Assembly (NCBI GenBank): GCA_900547415.1
Contig: URGS01000048.1
Location: forward strand, 1 to 6,244
DNA from: an uncultured Phascolarctobacterium sp.
GTDB taxonomy: Bacteria; Bacillota; Negativicutes; Acidaminococcales; Acidaminococcaceae
Reading direction: 5' to 3'
Length of the DNA: 6,244 bases
Below, piece by piece: positions 1 to 6,049 of the stretch. The position numbers were made by a program, and so were the translations under genes. How positions within the stretch are numbered: the stretch's first letter is position 1; every line of letters begins with the position of its first letter. The notes under the pieces are model-generated. The model was not told the DNA's origin. It saw nothing but the letters and a program-made list of their open reading frames with translations, and made no database searches.

Positions 1-599
1 GACCTACCGATGCCTGGTTTGTAGGATATACCCCTTACTACACCGCTGCTACCTGGACCGGGTACGACAACAATGTTGACCTAAACAACGCTGAGGACGG
101 TGTCTCCAAGACCTTATGGCGTAAAGTTATGAAGCGTGTTCATGAGGATCTGCCTAACACCCAGTTCCCGGTTCCCTCCGGTATTGTACAGGTAGCGGTA
201 TGCTCCCAGTCCGGCAAGCTCCCGATTCCCGGTCTCTGCGATGGCTGTGTATATACAGAGTATTTTGCTGAGGGTACGGAACCAACGGAAAGCTGCGATG
301 TACACTATCAGGGCGAGATCTGTGCTTACGACGGATTACCCGCAAGCCCTGACTGCCCATTCAAGTACACCGGTGTTGCCACCATGCCTCTGGTAGAAGA
401 TCCTGCATTACAGCAGGGCTCCACTGTCATCATCAACAATCCGGATGGCACGCAGACTGTCAGCACACCGAACACCAGAAGTCAGTGTCAGCATGATGCA
501 ACCTTCTTTGCCAATCCGGACTACGAATCTGTGATCAACCAGCAACAGGCCGAGATCAATGCCCGTAATGCTGCAGCGCAGCCGCAGACAGAAGAATAA
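1..599 (+). CDS. Class A penicillin-binding protein (PBP1A-like), C-terminal part only
   Basis: The reading frame enters from the left edge (first full codon at position 3) and ends at TAA 597-599, giving the last 198 residues. It opens with TDAWFVGYTPYYTAATWTGY, the stretch that follows the KTG motif in the transpeptidase domain of bifunctional glycosyltransferase/transpeptidase PBPs. The catalytic Ser and KTG motifs are therefore just outside the window. Next come an 'LWR.VM..VH' segment and a 'VCSQSGK...C..C' and 'TEYFAEGTEPTESC' region, as I recall from PBP1A proteins of Firmicutes. A polar tail rich in Gln, Asn and Ala closes the protein (about residues 171-198 of the visible part). Seven cysteines are visible (visible residues 67, 79, 82, 98, 107, 118, 162). 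The enzyme polymerises and cross-links peptidoglycan on the outer face of the cytoplasmic membrane. The gene is convergent with yajQ and has its own terminator. The family call is firm; the exact PBP subtype is not. Confidence 0.88.
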   Translation, partial: PTDAWFVGYTPYYTAATWTGYDNNVDLNNAEDGVSKTLWRKVMKRVHEDLPNTQFPVPSGIVQVAVCSQSGKLPIPGLCDGCVYTEYFAEGTEPTESCDVHYQGEICAYDGLPASPDCPFKYTGVATMPLVEDPALQQGSTVIINNPDGTQTVSTPNTRSQCQHDATFFANPDYESVINQQQAEINARNAAAQPQTEE

Positions 600-634
600 T
601 ATGTGAACCATAGAATACCATAGAAATAACAATA

Positions 635-684
635 CCAGCCCCTGTACCACTGCTCCACGCAGCTACAGGGGCTGGTTATTTTTT
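635..684 (+). terminator. Intrinsic terminator of the PBP gene
   Basis: A perfect 12-bp stem (CCAGCCCCTGTA at 635-646 with TACAGGGGCTGG at 664-675) is followed by TTATTTTTT. The 17-nt loop can hold a small inner CTGC/GCAG stem. It lies 36 nt after the PBP stop codon and points the same way. Confidence 0.92.
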
Positions 685-686
685 GC

Positions 687-721
687 ATAAAAAAATCACT
701 CTACCTTATGATAGAGTGATT
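687..721 (-). terminator. Intrinsic terminator of yajQ
   Basis: AATCACTCTA (694-703) and TAGAGTGATT (712-721) form a perfect 10-bp stem with an 8-nt loop. On the minus strand it is followed by a run of T (complement of 689-695). It begins 6 nt past the yajQ stop codon. The plus strand after it also has a T-run (724-729), so it may work in both directions. Confidence 0.9.
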
Positions 722-727
722 AATTTT

Positions 728-1219
728 TTAGCGCATGTTAATGAATTGCAGGTCTACGCCGAAGTCGCCAGCCTTGAGCATTTGGATAACTGCTTGCAGG
801 TCATCCTTTTTAGCGCCGGATACACGAACCTGGTCGTCTTGGATTTGTGCAGTAACCTTCAGCTTGGTAGCTTTGATAGCTGCAGTGATTTTTTTGCCAT
901 TTTCCTTGGAAATACCTTGTTTAATGGTGATTTGTTGACGAACGGTAGCCTTAGAAGCAGGCTCAACCTTGCCCAGCTCCAGGCAGCGCAGAGGAATACC
1001 GCGTTTAGCCATTTTTTGGCGCAGCATATCAACCATTGCGCCCAGCTTGTATTCGTCTTCAGCAGCGATTTTGATTTCGCCGTCGCCTAATTCGATGGAA
1101 GCGCTGCTGCCGCGGAAATCGTAGCGTTGGTCAATTTCCTTTTTTACTTGGTTAACAGCGTTATCCATTTCCTGCATATCAACTTGAGAAACAACGTCAA
1201 AAGAACTATCTTTAGCCAT
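728..1219 (-). CDS. yajQ: YajQ family nucleotide-binding protein (DUF520)
   Basis: The 163-residue product matches the usual length of this family. It carries the N-terminal SFDVVSQVD motif (residues 6-14), RYDFRGS (32-38), VRVSGAKKDDLQ (131-142) and the ending LQFINMR, all characteristic of YajQ. Known members fold as two ferredoxin-like domains and bind RNA or nucleotides. A Xanthomonas homologue binds cyclic di-GMP, but whether this one does cannot be read from the sequence. It is a soluble cytoplasmic protein with no signal peptide or membrane segment. The ATG at 1219 is chosen because GGAGG (1226-1230) sits 6 nt upstream. The gene has its own promoter (1260-1289) and terminator, though read-through from the DUF3783 gene 73 nt upstream is possible because I see no terminator between them. 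Confidence 0.95.
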   Translation of the reverse strand: MAKDSSFDVVSQVDMQEMDNAVNQVKKEIDQRYDFRGSSASIELGDGEIKIAAEDEYKLGAMVDMLRQKMAKRGIPLRCLELGKVEPASKATVRQQITIKQGISKENGKKITAAIKATKLKVTAQIQDDQVRVSGAKKDDLQAVIQMLKAGDFGVDLQFINMR

Positions 1220-1259
1220 GTCATACCTCCGTATATAAATTAAATTATTTTCGTCTACT

Positions 1260-1289
1260 ATTGTAACATATATTGCATATTAATAACAA
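1260..1289 (-). promoter_or_regulatory. Predicted sigma-70 type promoter of yajQ
   Basis: On the minus strand, TTGTTA (complement of 1284-1289) and TACAAT (complement of 1260-1265) are 18 nt apart. A TG one base before the -10 makes it an extended -10. Transcription would start near 1253, leaving a leader of about 33 nt with the GGAGG site. Confidence 0.6.
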
Positions 1290-1292
1290 TCT

Positions 1293-1700
1293 TTAATTTT
1301 GCGCCTCATGCTCTGCCTGAGCGCCGTTGTTCTTCTTCATGTACGCATGCTCCTCTGCCAGCTCCTGCAGCAGCTTAGCACCACTCCAACCCACGTTATG
1401 GGGTGTGAGCATAGCCTTAAGCTCAATGCGCTGCAGCTTGCTTCTTTTAATAGCAAAAAGCAGCTTGTCCAGGGTCTGACGGTCAATACCGCACAGGAAA
1501 ATCATTTCCTCACGACAATCATCGCCAGTAAATTTTTCCTCCACAGGCTCAATACCTTCAATACCTAAAAATGCGCCCACAGGCTGCAGCAAAGCCTCAC
1601 GTGCCACAGGCTTCAGCTGAATTTTCAGCATCATACAGATAAGGCGCAGGGATTGCAGTCTATCCTGCTTAAAGTTATACGCCAAAATCACTTTATTCAT
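1293..1700 (-). CDS. DUF3783 domain protein, function unknown
   Basis: This is a 135-residue soluble protein starting MNKVILAYNF. The C-terminal half contains 'LKAMLTPHNVGWSGAKLLQELAEEH' in pieces: LKAML, then TPHN, W, and LLQELAEEH. This is the pattern I associate with DUF3783, a small Firmicute domain of unknown role. A charged, Gln/Asn-rich tail follows. The frame is open further upstream to an ATG at 1817. The start at 1700 is preferred because GGAGG (1706-1710) lies 5 nt before it, because the longer version would run back through the promoter and the phoU terminator, and because the extra residues look non-coding. There is no signal peptide or membrane segment. The promoter immediately upstream is near consensus and overlaps a perfect dyad, so the gene may be under its own control and not part of the pst unit. 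I assign no function. Confidence 0.82.
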   Translation of the reverse strand: MNKVILAYNFKQDRLQSLRLICMMLKIQLKPVAREALLQPVGAFLGIEGIEPVEEKFTGDDCREEMIFLCGIDRQTLDKLLFAIKRSKLQRIELKAMLTPHNVGWSGAKLLQELAEEHAYMKKNNGAQAEHEAQN

Positions 1701-1712
1701 AAAAACCTCCAA

Positions 1713-1740
1713 AGCTATAGTCTCTGCATTGACTATAGCT
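1713..1740. promoter_or_regulatory. Perfect 10-bp inverted repeat over the -10 and start site (possible operator)
   Basis: AGCTATAGTC (1713-1722) and GACTATAGCT (1731-1740) are exact inverted repeats 8 bp apart. One arm contains the -10 of the DUF3783 promoter, and the gap contains the predicted start site, so the whole hairpin would not be transcribed from that promoter. A repressor operator is the simplest reading. Alternatively it is a plus-strand terminator, since GATTTTTTTC follows at 1741-1750, but I see no plus-strand gene that would need one. Confidence 0.5.
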
Positions 1741-1760
1741 GATTTTTTTCTTATTGTCAA
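1732..1760 (-). promoter_or_regulatory. Predicted strong sigma-70 type promoter of the DUF3783 gene
   Basis: The minus strand reads TTGACA (complement of 1755-1760), a 17-nt spacer, then TATAGT (complement of 1732-1737). The -35 is a perfect match and the -10 has five of six bases. The predicted start is near 1725, about 25 nt before the ATG at 1700. Confidence 0.75.
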
Positions 1761-1794
1761 AGGAAAATAGCTATTGTTTACTATTATGTCATAA

Positions 1795-1827
1795 AAAATA
1801 ACCCTATGGTCATCCATAGGGCTTTTT
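1795..1827 (-). terminator. Intrinsic terminator of the pst operon after phoU
   Basis: CCCTATGG (1802-1809) and CCATAGGG (1814-1821) form a perfect 8-bp stem with a 4-nt loop. On the minus strand TTATTTTTT follows; on the plus strand CTTTTTTG follows, so it could stop transcription both ways. It lies 21 nt beyond the phoU stop codon. Confidence 0.9.
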
Positions 1828-1842
1828 TGTCAGTTTATGGGA

Positions 1843-2490
1843 TTAGGGCTGCAGCTCGTTTTTAACTACATAGAGCACCCATTCTGCAATATTTGTAGAA
1901 TGGTCTGCGATACGCTCAACATACTTGGCAATCATCAGATAGTCCACATATTGGGGGACGTGCTGCGGATTACGCTGCATCAGCTCTGTCAGCTCCTGAC
2001 GCAGTTCATGGAACAGCTTATCCACTTTGTCATCTGTTGCAATAACACGCTGTGCCAGCTCTACGTCGTTTTCGCTAATGGCTGTAATACTGTCGTACAC
2101 CATGCTGCGCATTACCTCCAGCATTTCCTTGAAGCTTTCGGGCATGGGCACAAACTCACGCTCCAGCAGGCGCAGTGTGTATTGGGAAATATCGCTGCAA
2201 TGGTCAGCAATACGCTCCAAATCGCCAACAAGCTTTAAGCAGCTGGCAATTTCACGCCAGTCAGTAGCGACGGGAGTTTGAGTCAGCACCAAATCAAAGC
2301 AGGTACGCTCAATTTCCAACTCCTTGTTGTCGAAAATATCGTCATCAGCAATAATCTTTTGGGCTATGTCGGGGTTTCTGTCCTGCAGGTTTACGATAAC
2401 CTGGTCCAAGGTATCCTCTAAATTAACGCCCATAATGCGTACATTATTCAGCAATCTGTTTAATTCTTCAACATATTTTGTTCTAGTCAT
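1843..2490 (-). CDS. phoU: PhoU, phosphate transport and Pho regulon regulator
   Basis: The 215-residue all-helical protein has the usual PhoU length and two repeats, one per three-helix bundle. Each carries the metal-binding signature: LERIADHCSDI at residues 91-101 and VERIADHSTNI at 191-201. PhoU is a peripheral membrane/cytoplasmic protein that links the Pst transporter to the sensor kinase PhoR and damps both uptake and Pho signalling when phosphate is plentiful. That role is known for the family, not shown here. The start at 2490 has AAAGGAG (2497-2503) 6 nt upstream. The gene is last in the operon, 15 nt after pstB, and is followed by a terminator. No phoP or phoR gene is in the window. 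Confidence 0.96.
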   Translation of the reverse strand: MTRTKYVEELNRLLNNVRIMGVNLEDTLDQVIVNLQDRNPDIAQKIIADDDIFDNKELEIERTCFDLVLTQTPVATDWREIASCLKLVGDLERIADHCSDISQYTLRLLEREFVPMPESFKEMLEVMRSMVYDSITAISENDVELAQRVIATDDKVDKLFHELRQELTELMQRNPQHVPQYVDYLMIAKYVERIADHSTNIAEWVLYVVKNELQP

Positions 2491-2505
2491 TTTCTGCTCC
2501 TTTAA

Positions 2506-3267
2506 TCAACCAAAACGGCCGGTAATATATTCCTCAGTTTTACGATTTTTAGGATTGCCAAAAATCTCTCTGGTTCTGTCAAACTCAATCAGGTCGCCTA
2601 GCAGGAAGAAGCCGGTTTTGTCAGAAATACGTGCTGCCTGCTGCATATTGTGGGTAACAATAACAATGGTATAATTGCGCTTCAGCTCAAGAGCCAGGTC
2701 TTCAATCTTCAGGGTACTGATGGGGTCAAGAGCAGAGGTAGGCTCGTCCATCAAAAGTACTTCAGGCTCAACTGCCAAGGCTCTGGCGATGCATAAGCGC
2801 TGCTGCTGACCACCAGAAAAGCCCAGTGCGCTCTTATTGAGTCTGTCCTTACATTCGTCCCAAATTGCCGCCTGACGCAAGGATTTTTCTACAATATCGT
2901 CCAGCTTGCTTTTAGAGTGAATGCCGTGGGTACGTGGACCAAAGGCAATGTTATCATACACGCTCATAGGGAAGGGATTGGGCTTTTGGAATACCATACC
3001 TACACGCTTACGCAGAGTGTTAACATCAGGGTCATCAAAAATATTCTTGCCATCCAAAAGCGCACGGCCTTCAATACGGCAGCCCTCAACAAGGTCGTTC
3101 ATACGGTTCAGGCTTTTTAAAAGAGTGGATTTACCGCAGCCGGAAGGTCCGATAAAAGCGGTGATTTCTTTTTCCTTAATATTCATATTAATACCATGGA
3201 GAGCATGAAAATCTCCATAGTAAAGGTGCAGATTATCTATAACAATTTTATCCTGTAATGTTTGCAT
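2506..3267 (-). CDS. pstB: PstB, phosphate ABC transporter ATPase
   Basis: The 253-residue ABC ATPase has all core motifs intact: Walker A GPSGCGKST (residues 40-48), Q-loop Gln94 in VFQKPNPFP, signature SGGQQQR (151-157), Walker B VLLMDE (170-175), D-loop SALD (178-181) and switch His206. The VFQKPNPFPMS stretch and the 'EEYITGRFG' end are typical of PstB among ABC ATPases. A dimer on the inner face of the membrane powers the PstC-PstA channel. The start at 3267 lies 1 nt past the pstA stop, and its AAAGGAAA site is inside the end of pstA, so translation is probably coupled. Confidence 0.98.
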   Translation of the reverse strand: MQTLQDKIVIDNLHLYYGDFHALHGINMNIKEKEITAFIGPSGCGKSTLLKSLNRMNDLVEGCRIEGRALLDGKNIFDDPDVNTLRKRVGMVFQKPNPFPMSVYDNIAFGPRTHGIHSKSKLDDIVEKSLRQAAIWDECKDRLNKSALGFSGGQQQRLCIARALAVEPEVLLMDEPTSALDPISTLKIEDLALELKRNYTIVIVTHNMQQAARISDKTGFFLLGDLIEFDRTREIFGNPKNRKTEEYITGRFG

Positions 3268-3268
3268 C

Positions 3269-4120
3269 TTAATTTCCTTTCATGAGTCTGCGAGCCAGAC
3301 GGGAGCTGAGCCAGTTAATGGCAATAACGATTACAACCAGAACTACTGCAGTTGCATAGGCCTGTTTCATATATAAACCTTCGCTGGCCAGTACATACAT
3401 ATGCACCGCCAAGGTACGTCCGGAGGAGAAAACATTTTCCGGCAAGGCAGCAACTGTTCCTGCTGTATAAATGAGGGCTGCAGTTTCGCCGACAATACGT
3501 CCTATGGACAGGATAATACCTGCCAGAATACCAGGGATTGCAGATGGCAGTACAATGGTAAAGACGGTACGCAGCTTGCCTGCGCCAAGGCCGTAGGCAC
3601 CCTCTCTGTAGCTGTCAGGAACAGATTTCAGTGCTTCCTCAGTAGTACGCATAATCAGCGGCAAAATCATAATTGCTACTGTGCAGGCACCTGCTAAAAG
3701 GCTGTAGCCAAGCTTTAGGTAGATTACGAAGAACAGCATACCGAAAAGGCCATATACAATGGAAGGAATACCGCTCAGGGTATCTGCTGTTACACGTACT
3801 GCGCTTACTAGCTTATTGCCGCGCTGGGCGTATTCTACCAGGTAGATAGCCGCAAAAACACCTAAGGGAGTTGCCAAAAACAGGGCCAAAAGCACCATAA
3901 TAATGGTATCCAAAAGAGCTGGGAACAGTGATACGTTCTGAGTATTATATTCCATGGCGAACAAATCCATATTAATATTAGGCAGGCCCTGTCCTAAAAT
4001 ATACACAAGCAGGAACGCCAGTGAAAGGAAGGTCAGTCCTGCTGCCACCCACACACAAATCAGCAGGACAATGGACAGCGGATCGCGTCCGTAGCGATAT
4101 AAAGCCTTGGATAAATTCAT
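3269..4120 (-). CDS. pstA: PstA, phosphate ABC transporter permease
   Basis: The 283-residue membrane protein has about six hydrophobic segments (near residues 17-43, 67-95, 120-136, 140-158, 194-220 and 253-272). The ABC-permease EAA-type cytoplasmic loop is SYREGAYGLGAGKLRTVF (170-187), followed by LPSAIPGI (191-198), which contacts PstB. GIPSIVYGLFG (117-127) is a Pst/ModB-class permease motif. It forms the channel with PstC. ATG at 4120 overlaps the pstC stop by 4 nt (ATGA), with AAGGTGG (4128-4134) 7 nt upstream, which points to coupled translation. It ends 1 nt before pstB. Confidence 0.97.
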   Translation of the reverse strand: MNLSKALYRYGRDPLSIVLLICVWVAAGLTFLSLAFLLVYILGQGLPNINMDLFAMEYNTQNVSLFPALLDTIIMVLLALFLATPLGVFAAIYLVEYAQRGNKLVSAVRVTADTLSGIPSIVYGLFGMLFFVIYLKLGYSLLAGACTVAIMILPLIMRTTEEALKSVPDSYREGAYGLGAGKLRTVFTIVLPSAIPGILAGIILSIGRIVGETAALIYTAGTVAALPENVFSSGRTLAVHMYVLASEGLYMKQAYATAVVLVVIVIAINWLSSRLARRLMKGN

Positions 4121-4965
4121 TGCTGCACCACCTTACCCTTTAACAAAGAAAAGCTCAGATTAATAATCAAAATGAAGATGAACAGTACTACTGCAGTAGC
4201 AATCAGCGCATCTCTGTGCAGATCAGCTGCATAGCCCATTTCAATAACAATGTTGGTAGTCATAGTACGCACGCCCTCCAACAAGCCTTGGGGCATACGA
4301 GCCTGGTTGCCAGCTACCATGATTACCGCCATGGTTTCGCCAATTGCACGGCCAATGCCTAAGACAGTAGCTGCCATAATACCGGACTTGGCTGCAGGCA
4401 CTACAGTAAAGAATACGCTGCGGACATGGCCTGCACCAAGAGCAAGAGCGCCTTCGTAGTAGCCGTCAGGAACAGCTCGCAGCGCTGCCTCTGCTACGCT
4501 GATCAGTGTAGGCAGAATCATCAGGCCCAAAAGCAGGGACGCTGTCAGCATGCTGCTGCCAGTACCGCCAAAGGTATCACGGATAAAGGGTACCATAACC
4601 ACTAAGCCAAAGAAGCCGTAAATTACAGAGGGAATACCTGCTAAAAGCTCTACTGCAGGCTTCAAAACCTTGTAAATATTGTCAGAACAGAAGCGTGCCA
4701 TAAAGATTGCTGTCAAAAGACCTACAGGTACGCCTACAATAATCGCACCTATGGTTACATAGATACTGCCCAAGATCATAGGGAGAATACCATATATATC
4801 GTTGTTAGGACGCCATTTAGTGCCTAGCAGGAAGTCAGTTGTACCAATTTTACCAATGGTAGGAATGCCGTTGGCAAAGAGGAACACGCAAATCATTACT
4901 ACAAGAGCAATGGTAGCACAGGCTGCTCCTAAAAAGACAAAGCGCATAAATTTTTCTTTATTCAT
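4117..4965 (-). CDS. pstC: PstC, phosphate ABC transporter permease
   Basis: From the ATG at 4965 the product has 282 residues. It has a first membrane segment near residues 9-31, then the PstC-typical 'W.P....YGILPMILGS' (51-67), then GIPSVIYGFFG (110-120). The EAA-type loop is GYYEGALALGAGHVRSVFF (168-186), and the last membrane segment is at 254-272. It pairs with PstA to form the phosphate channel. The frame is open upstream to a TTG at 5010, but that would put the start inside the intercistronic hairpin. AAAAAGG (4975-4981), 9 nt before the ATG at 4965, decides for the shorter form. The stop overlaps the pstA start. Confidence 0.96.
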   Translation of the reverse strand: MNKEKFMRFVFLGAACATIALVVMICVFLFANGIPTIGKIGTTDFLLGTKWRPNNDIYGILPMILGSIYVTIGAIIVGVPVGLLTAIFMARFCSDNIYKVLKPAVELLAGIPSVIYGFFGLVVMVPFIRDTFGGTGSSMLTASLLLGLMILPTLISVAEAALRAVPDGYYEGALALGAGHVRSVFFTVVPAAKSGIMAATVLGIGRAIGETMAVIMVAGNQARMPQGLLEGVRTMTTNIVIEMGYAADLHRDALIATAVVLFIFILIINLSFSLLKGKVVQQ

Positions 4966-4990
4966 TGAAGTATACCTTTTTACACATAAG

Positions 4991-5033
4991 GAGAAAAGAG
5001 CCCACGGCAAGCCGCTGCCATGAGCTCATTCTC
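4991..5033 (-). terminator. Intercistronic hairpin between pstS and pstC (attenuator or RNA stabiliser)
   Basis: The minus-strand RNA can pair 12 bases, GAGCUCAUGGCA with UGCCGUGGGCUC (5016-5027 with 4998-5009), including G-U pairs, around a 6-nt loop. Five more outer pairs (5029-5033 with 4991-4995) follow after a short bulge. UUUUCU follows the main stem. It sits in the only large gap of the operon (98 nt). Such hairpins after a binding-protein gene usually either end part of the transcripts or protect the upstream message. Confidence 0.75.
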
Positions 5034-5063
5034 TAATATAATGGCTAAGTTATATTTGTATTT

Positions 5064-5945
5064 TTATTTTGCCAGTTTGGACCAGTCAGTGGTTTTACCC
5101 ATGAAGATGTCAGCTACTTGAGCTTTGGTCATGTTGTCAACCTTGTTGTCCTTGTTTACAACTACTGCAATACCGTCGGTAGCGATTACGGTTGCTTTAA
5201 CACCTGCATCCAGCTCACTCTTTTTCAGCTCACGAGAAGCCATACCGATTTGGCAGATGCCGCTGATTGCGGATTTTACGCCAGTGGTGGAGTCGCTTTG
5301 CTGTACTTCGATGTTAACATCAGGATTGTGTTTTTTGTAAGCTTCTTTCAGTTTTTCCATTGCAGGAGTTACGGAAGAAGAACCAGCCACAACAATCTTG
5401 CCGGATTTTTTGTTAGCTTTGTAGACGTCAGTGGTGTCGCTGCCGATGTAGCCAGCTTTAGAAACAACCTCTTGACCCTCTTTAGACATGATGAAGTTGA
5501 TGAAATCCTGGGTGGTATCGCTCACTTCACCTTTAGTTACGATGTTGAAAGGACGGGAGATTTTGTAAGCACCGCTCTTTACATTAGCAGCAGTTGCTTC
5601 AGCGCCGTCAATCTTGAGGCCCTTAACGGTATCGTTCAGGGAACCTAAGGAAATATAGCCAATTGCATTTTTATTACCAGCAACGGTAGTCATCATTACA
5701 GCAGTGCTGTTGGTGATGGATGCGTTTTCAGTGGTCATATCAACCTTTTTGCCATCTTTCTTTTGTTCAATGCCAAACAGTTCAATAAAAGCACCACGGG
5801 TACCGGAACCATCTTCACGGGAAACTACTACAATTTTGCCGCCGTCTGCGGAAGTTTCAGCTTTTTTCTCATTACCGCCACAGCCTACTACACTCATCAT
5901 CACTGCTGCAGCCAAACCTAAAGTCACAATCTTATTGAATTTCAT
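5064..5945 (-). CDS. pstS: PstS, phosphate-binding lipoprotein, apparently circularly permuted
   Basis: The product has 293 residues. A lipoprotein signal peptide ends at VVGC, with Cys22 as the lipid anchor, then comes a short polar linker. Residues 37-168 hold KIVVVSREDGSGTRGAF, then NAIGYISLGSLNDTVKGL, SRPFNIVTKGE and SKEGQEVVSKAGYI. In PstS proteins I know these form the second half. After a linker (169-181), residues 182-293 hold GKIVVAGSSSVTPAMEKL, 'NPDVNIEVQ', ASRELKKSEL, DGIAVVVNKDN and VADIFMGKTTDWSKL, which normally form the first half. So all expected parts are present but their order is reversed. The phosphate-loop residues Ser/Gly/Thr/Arg of DGSGTR and Ser of GSSS remain. The usual QGGGSS is altered to QQSDSTTG (215-222). 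The ATG at 5945 has GGAGG (5956-5960) 10 nt upstream. It is first in the pst operon behind a PhoP box, which supports a phosphate ligand. Confidence 0.93.
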   Translation of the reverse strand: MKFNKIVTLGLAAAVMMSVVGCGGNEKKAETSADGGKIVVVSREDGSGTRGAFIELFGIEQKKDGKKVDMTTENASITNSTAVMMTTVAGNKNAIGYISLGSLNDTVKGLKIDGAEATAANVKSGAYKISRPFNIVTKGEVSDTTQDFINFIMSKEGQEVVSKAGYIGSDTTDVYKANKKSGKIVVAGSSSVTPAMEKLKEAYKKHNPDVNIEVQQSDSTTGVKSAISGICQIGMASRELKKSELDAGVKATVIATDGIAVVVNKDNKVDNMTKAQVADIFMGKTTDWSKLAK

Positions 5946-5991
5946 CTTAATTTTGCCTCCTTAACAACCATCTCTGTGGTCTATGGCCTTA

Positions 5992-6045
5992 AGTATAGTA
6001 CTGCTTTGTTAAGGAAGTATTATGGTAATGTTAAGTGCATGTAAA
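5992..6045 (-). promoter_or_regulatory. PhoP box and promoter of the pst operon
   Basis: On the minus strand four hexamers start exactly 11 bp apart: TTTACA (complement of 6040-6045), TTAACA (6029-6034), ATAATA (6018-6023) and TTAACA (6007-6012). This is the TTAACA-like direct-repeat array bound by PhoP in Bacillus subtilis. TATACT (complement of 5992-5997) follows as the -10, with a predicted start near 5985 and a leader of about 40 nt. There is no good separate -35, as expected for a promoter that needs an activator. Confidence 0.85.
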
Positions 6046-6049
6046 ATAG

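Noticed and set aside
607..625. Direct repeat ACCATAGAA twice, 1 nt apart
   Set aside because: Only two 9-bp copies just after a stop codon; no link to a known element, likely chance.
683..1090. Plus-strand open frame of 135 codons opposite yajQ, and similar ones at 1837-2238 and 5118-5648
   Set aside because: They are antisense to well-recognised genes, have no ribosome site or family features and reflect codon use of the real genes.
1701..1817. Longer DUF3783 reading frame from ATG 1817
   Set aside because: The extra part runs through the phoU terminator stem, the -35/-10 promoter and the GGAGG site, so it is non-coding.
4966..5010. Longer pstC beginning at TTG 5010
   Set aside because: It would start inside the intercistronic hairpin, lacks a ribosome site and adds 15 residues not expected in PstC; ATG 4965 has AAAAAGG at a proper distance.
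5064..5945. PstS as a broken or frameshifted gene, or two fused fragments
   Set aside because: One open frame with signal peptide, full length and all expected segments once each; neither a premature stop nor a frame change is visible. An assembly error cannot be excluded from sequence alone.
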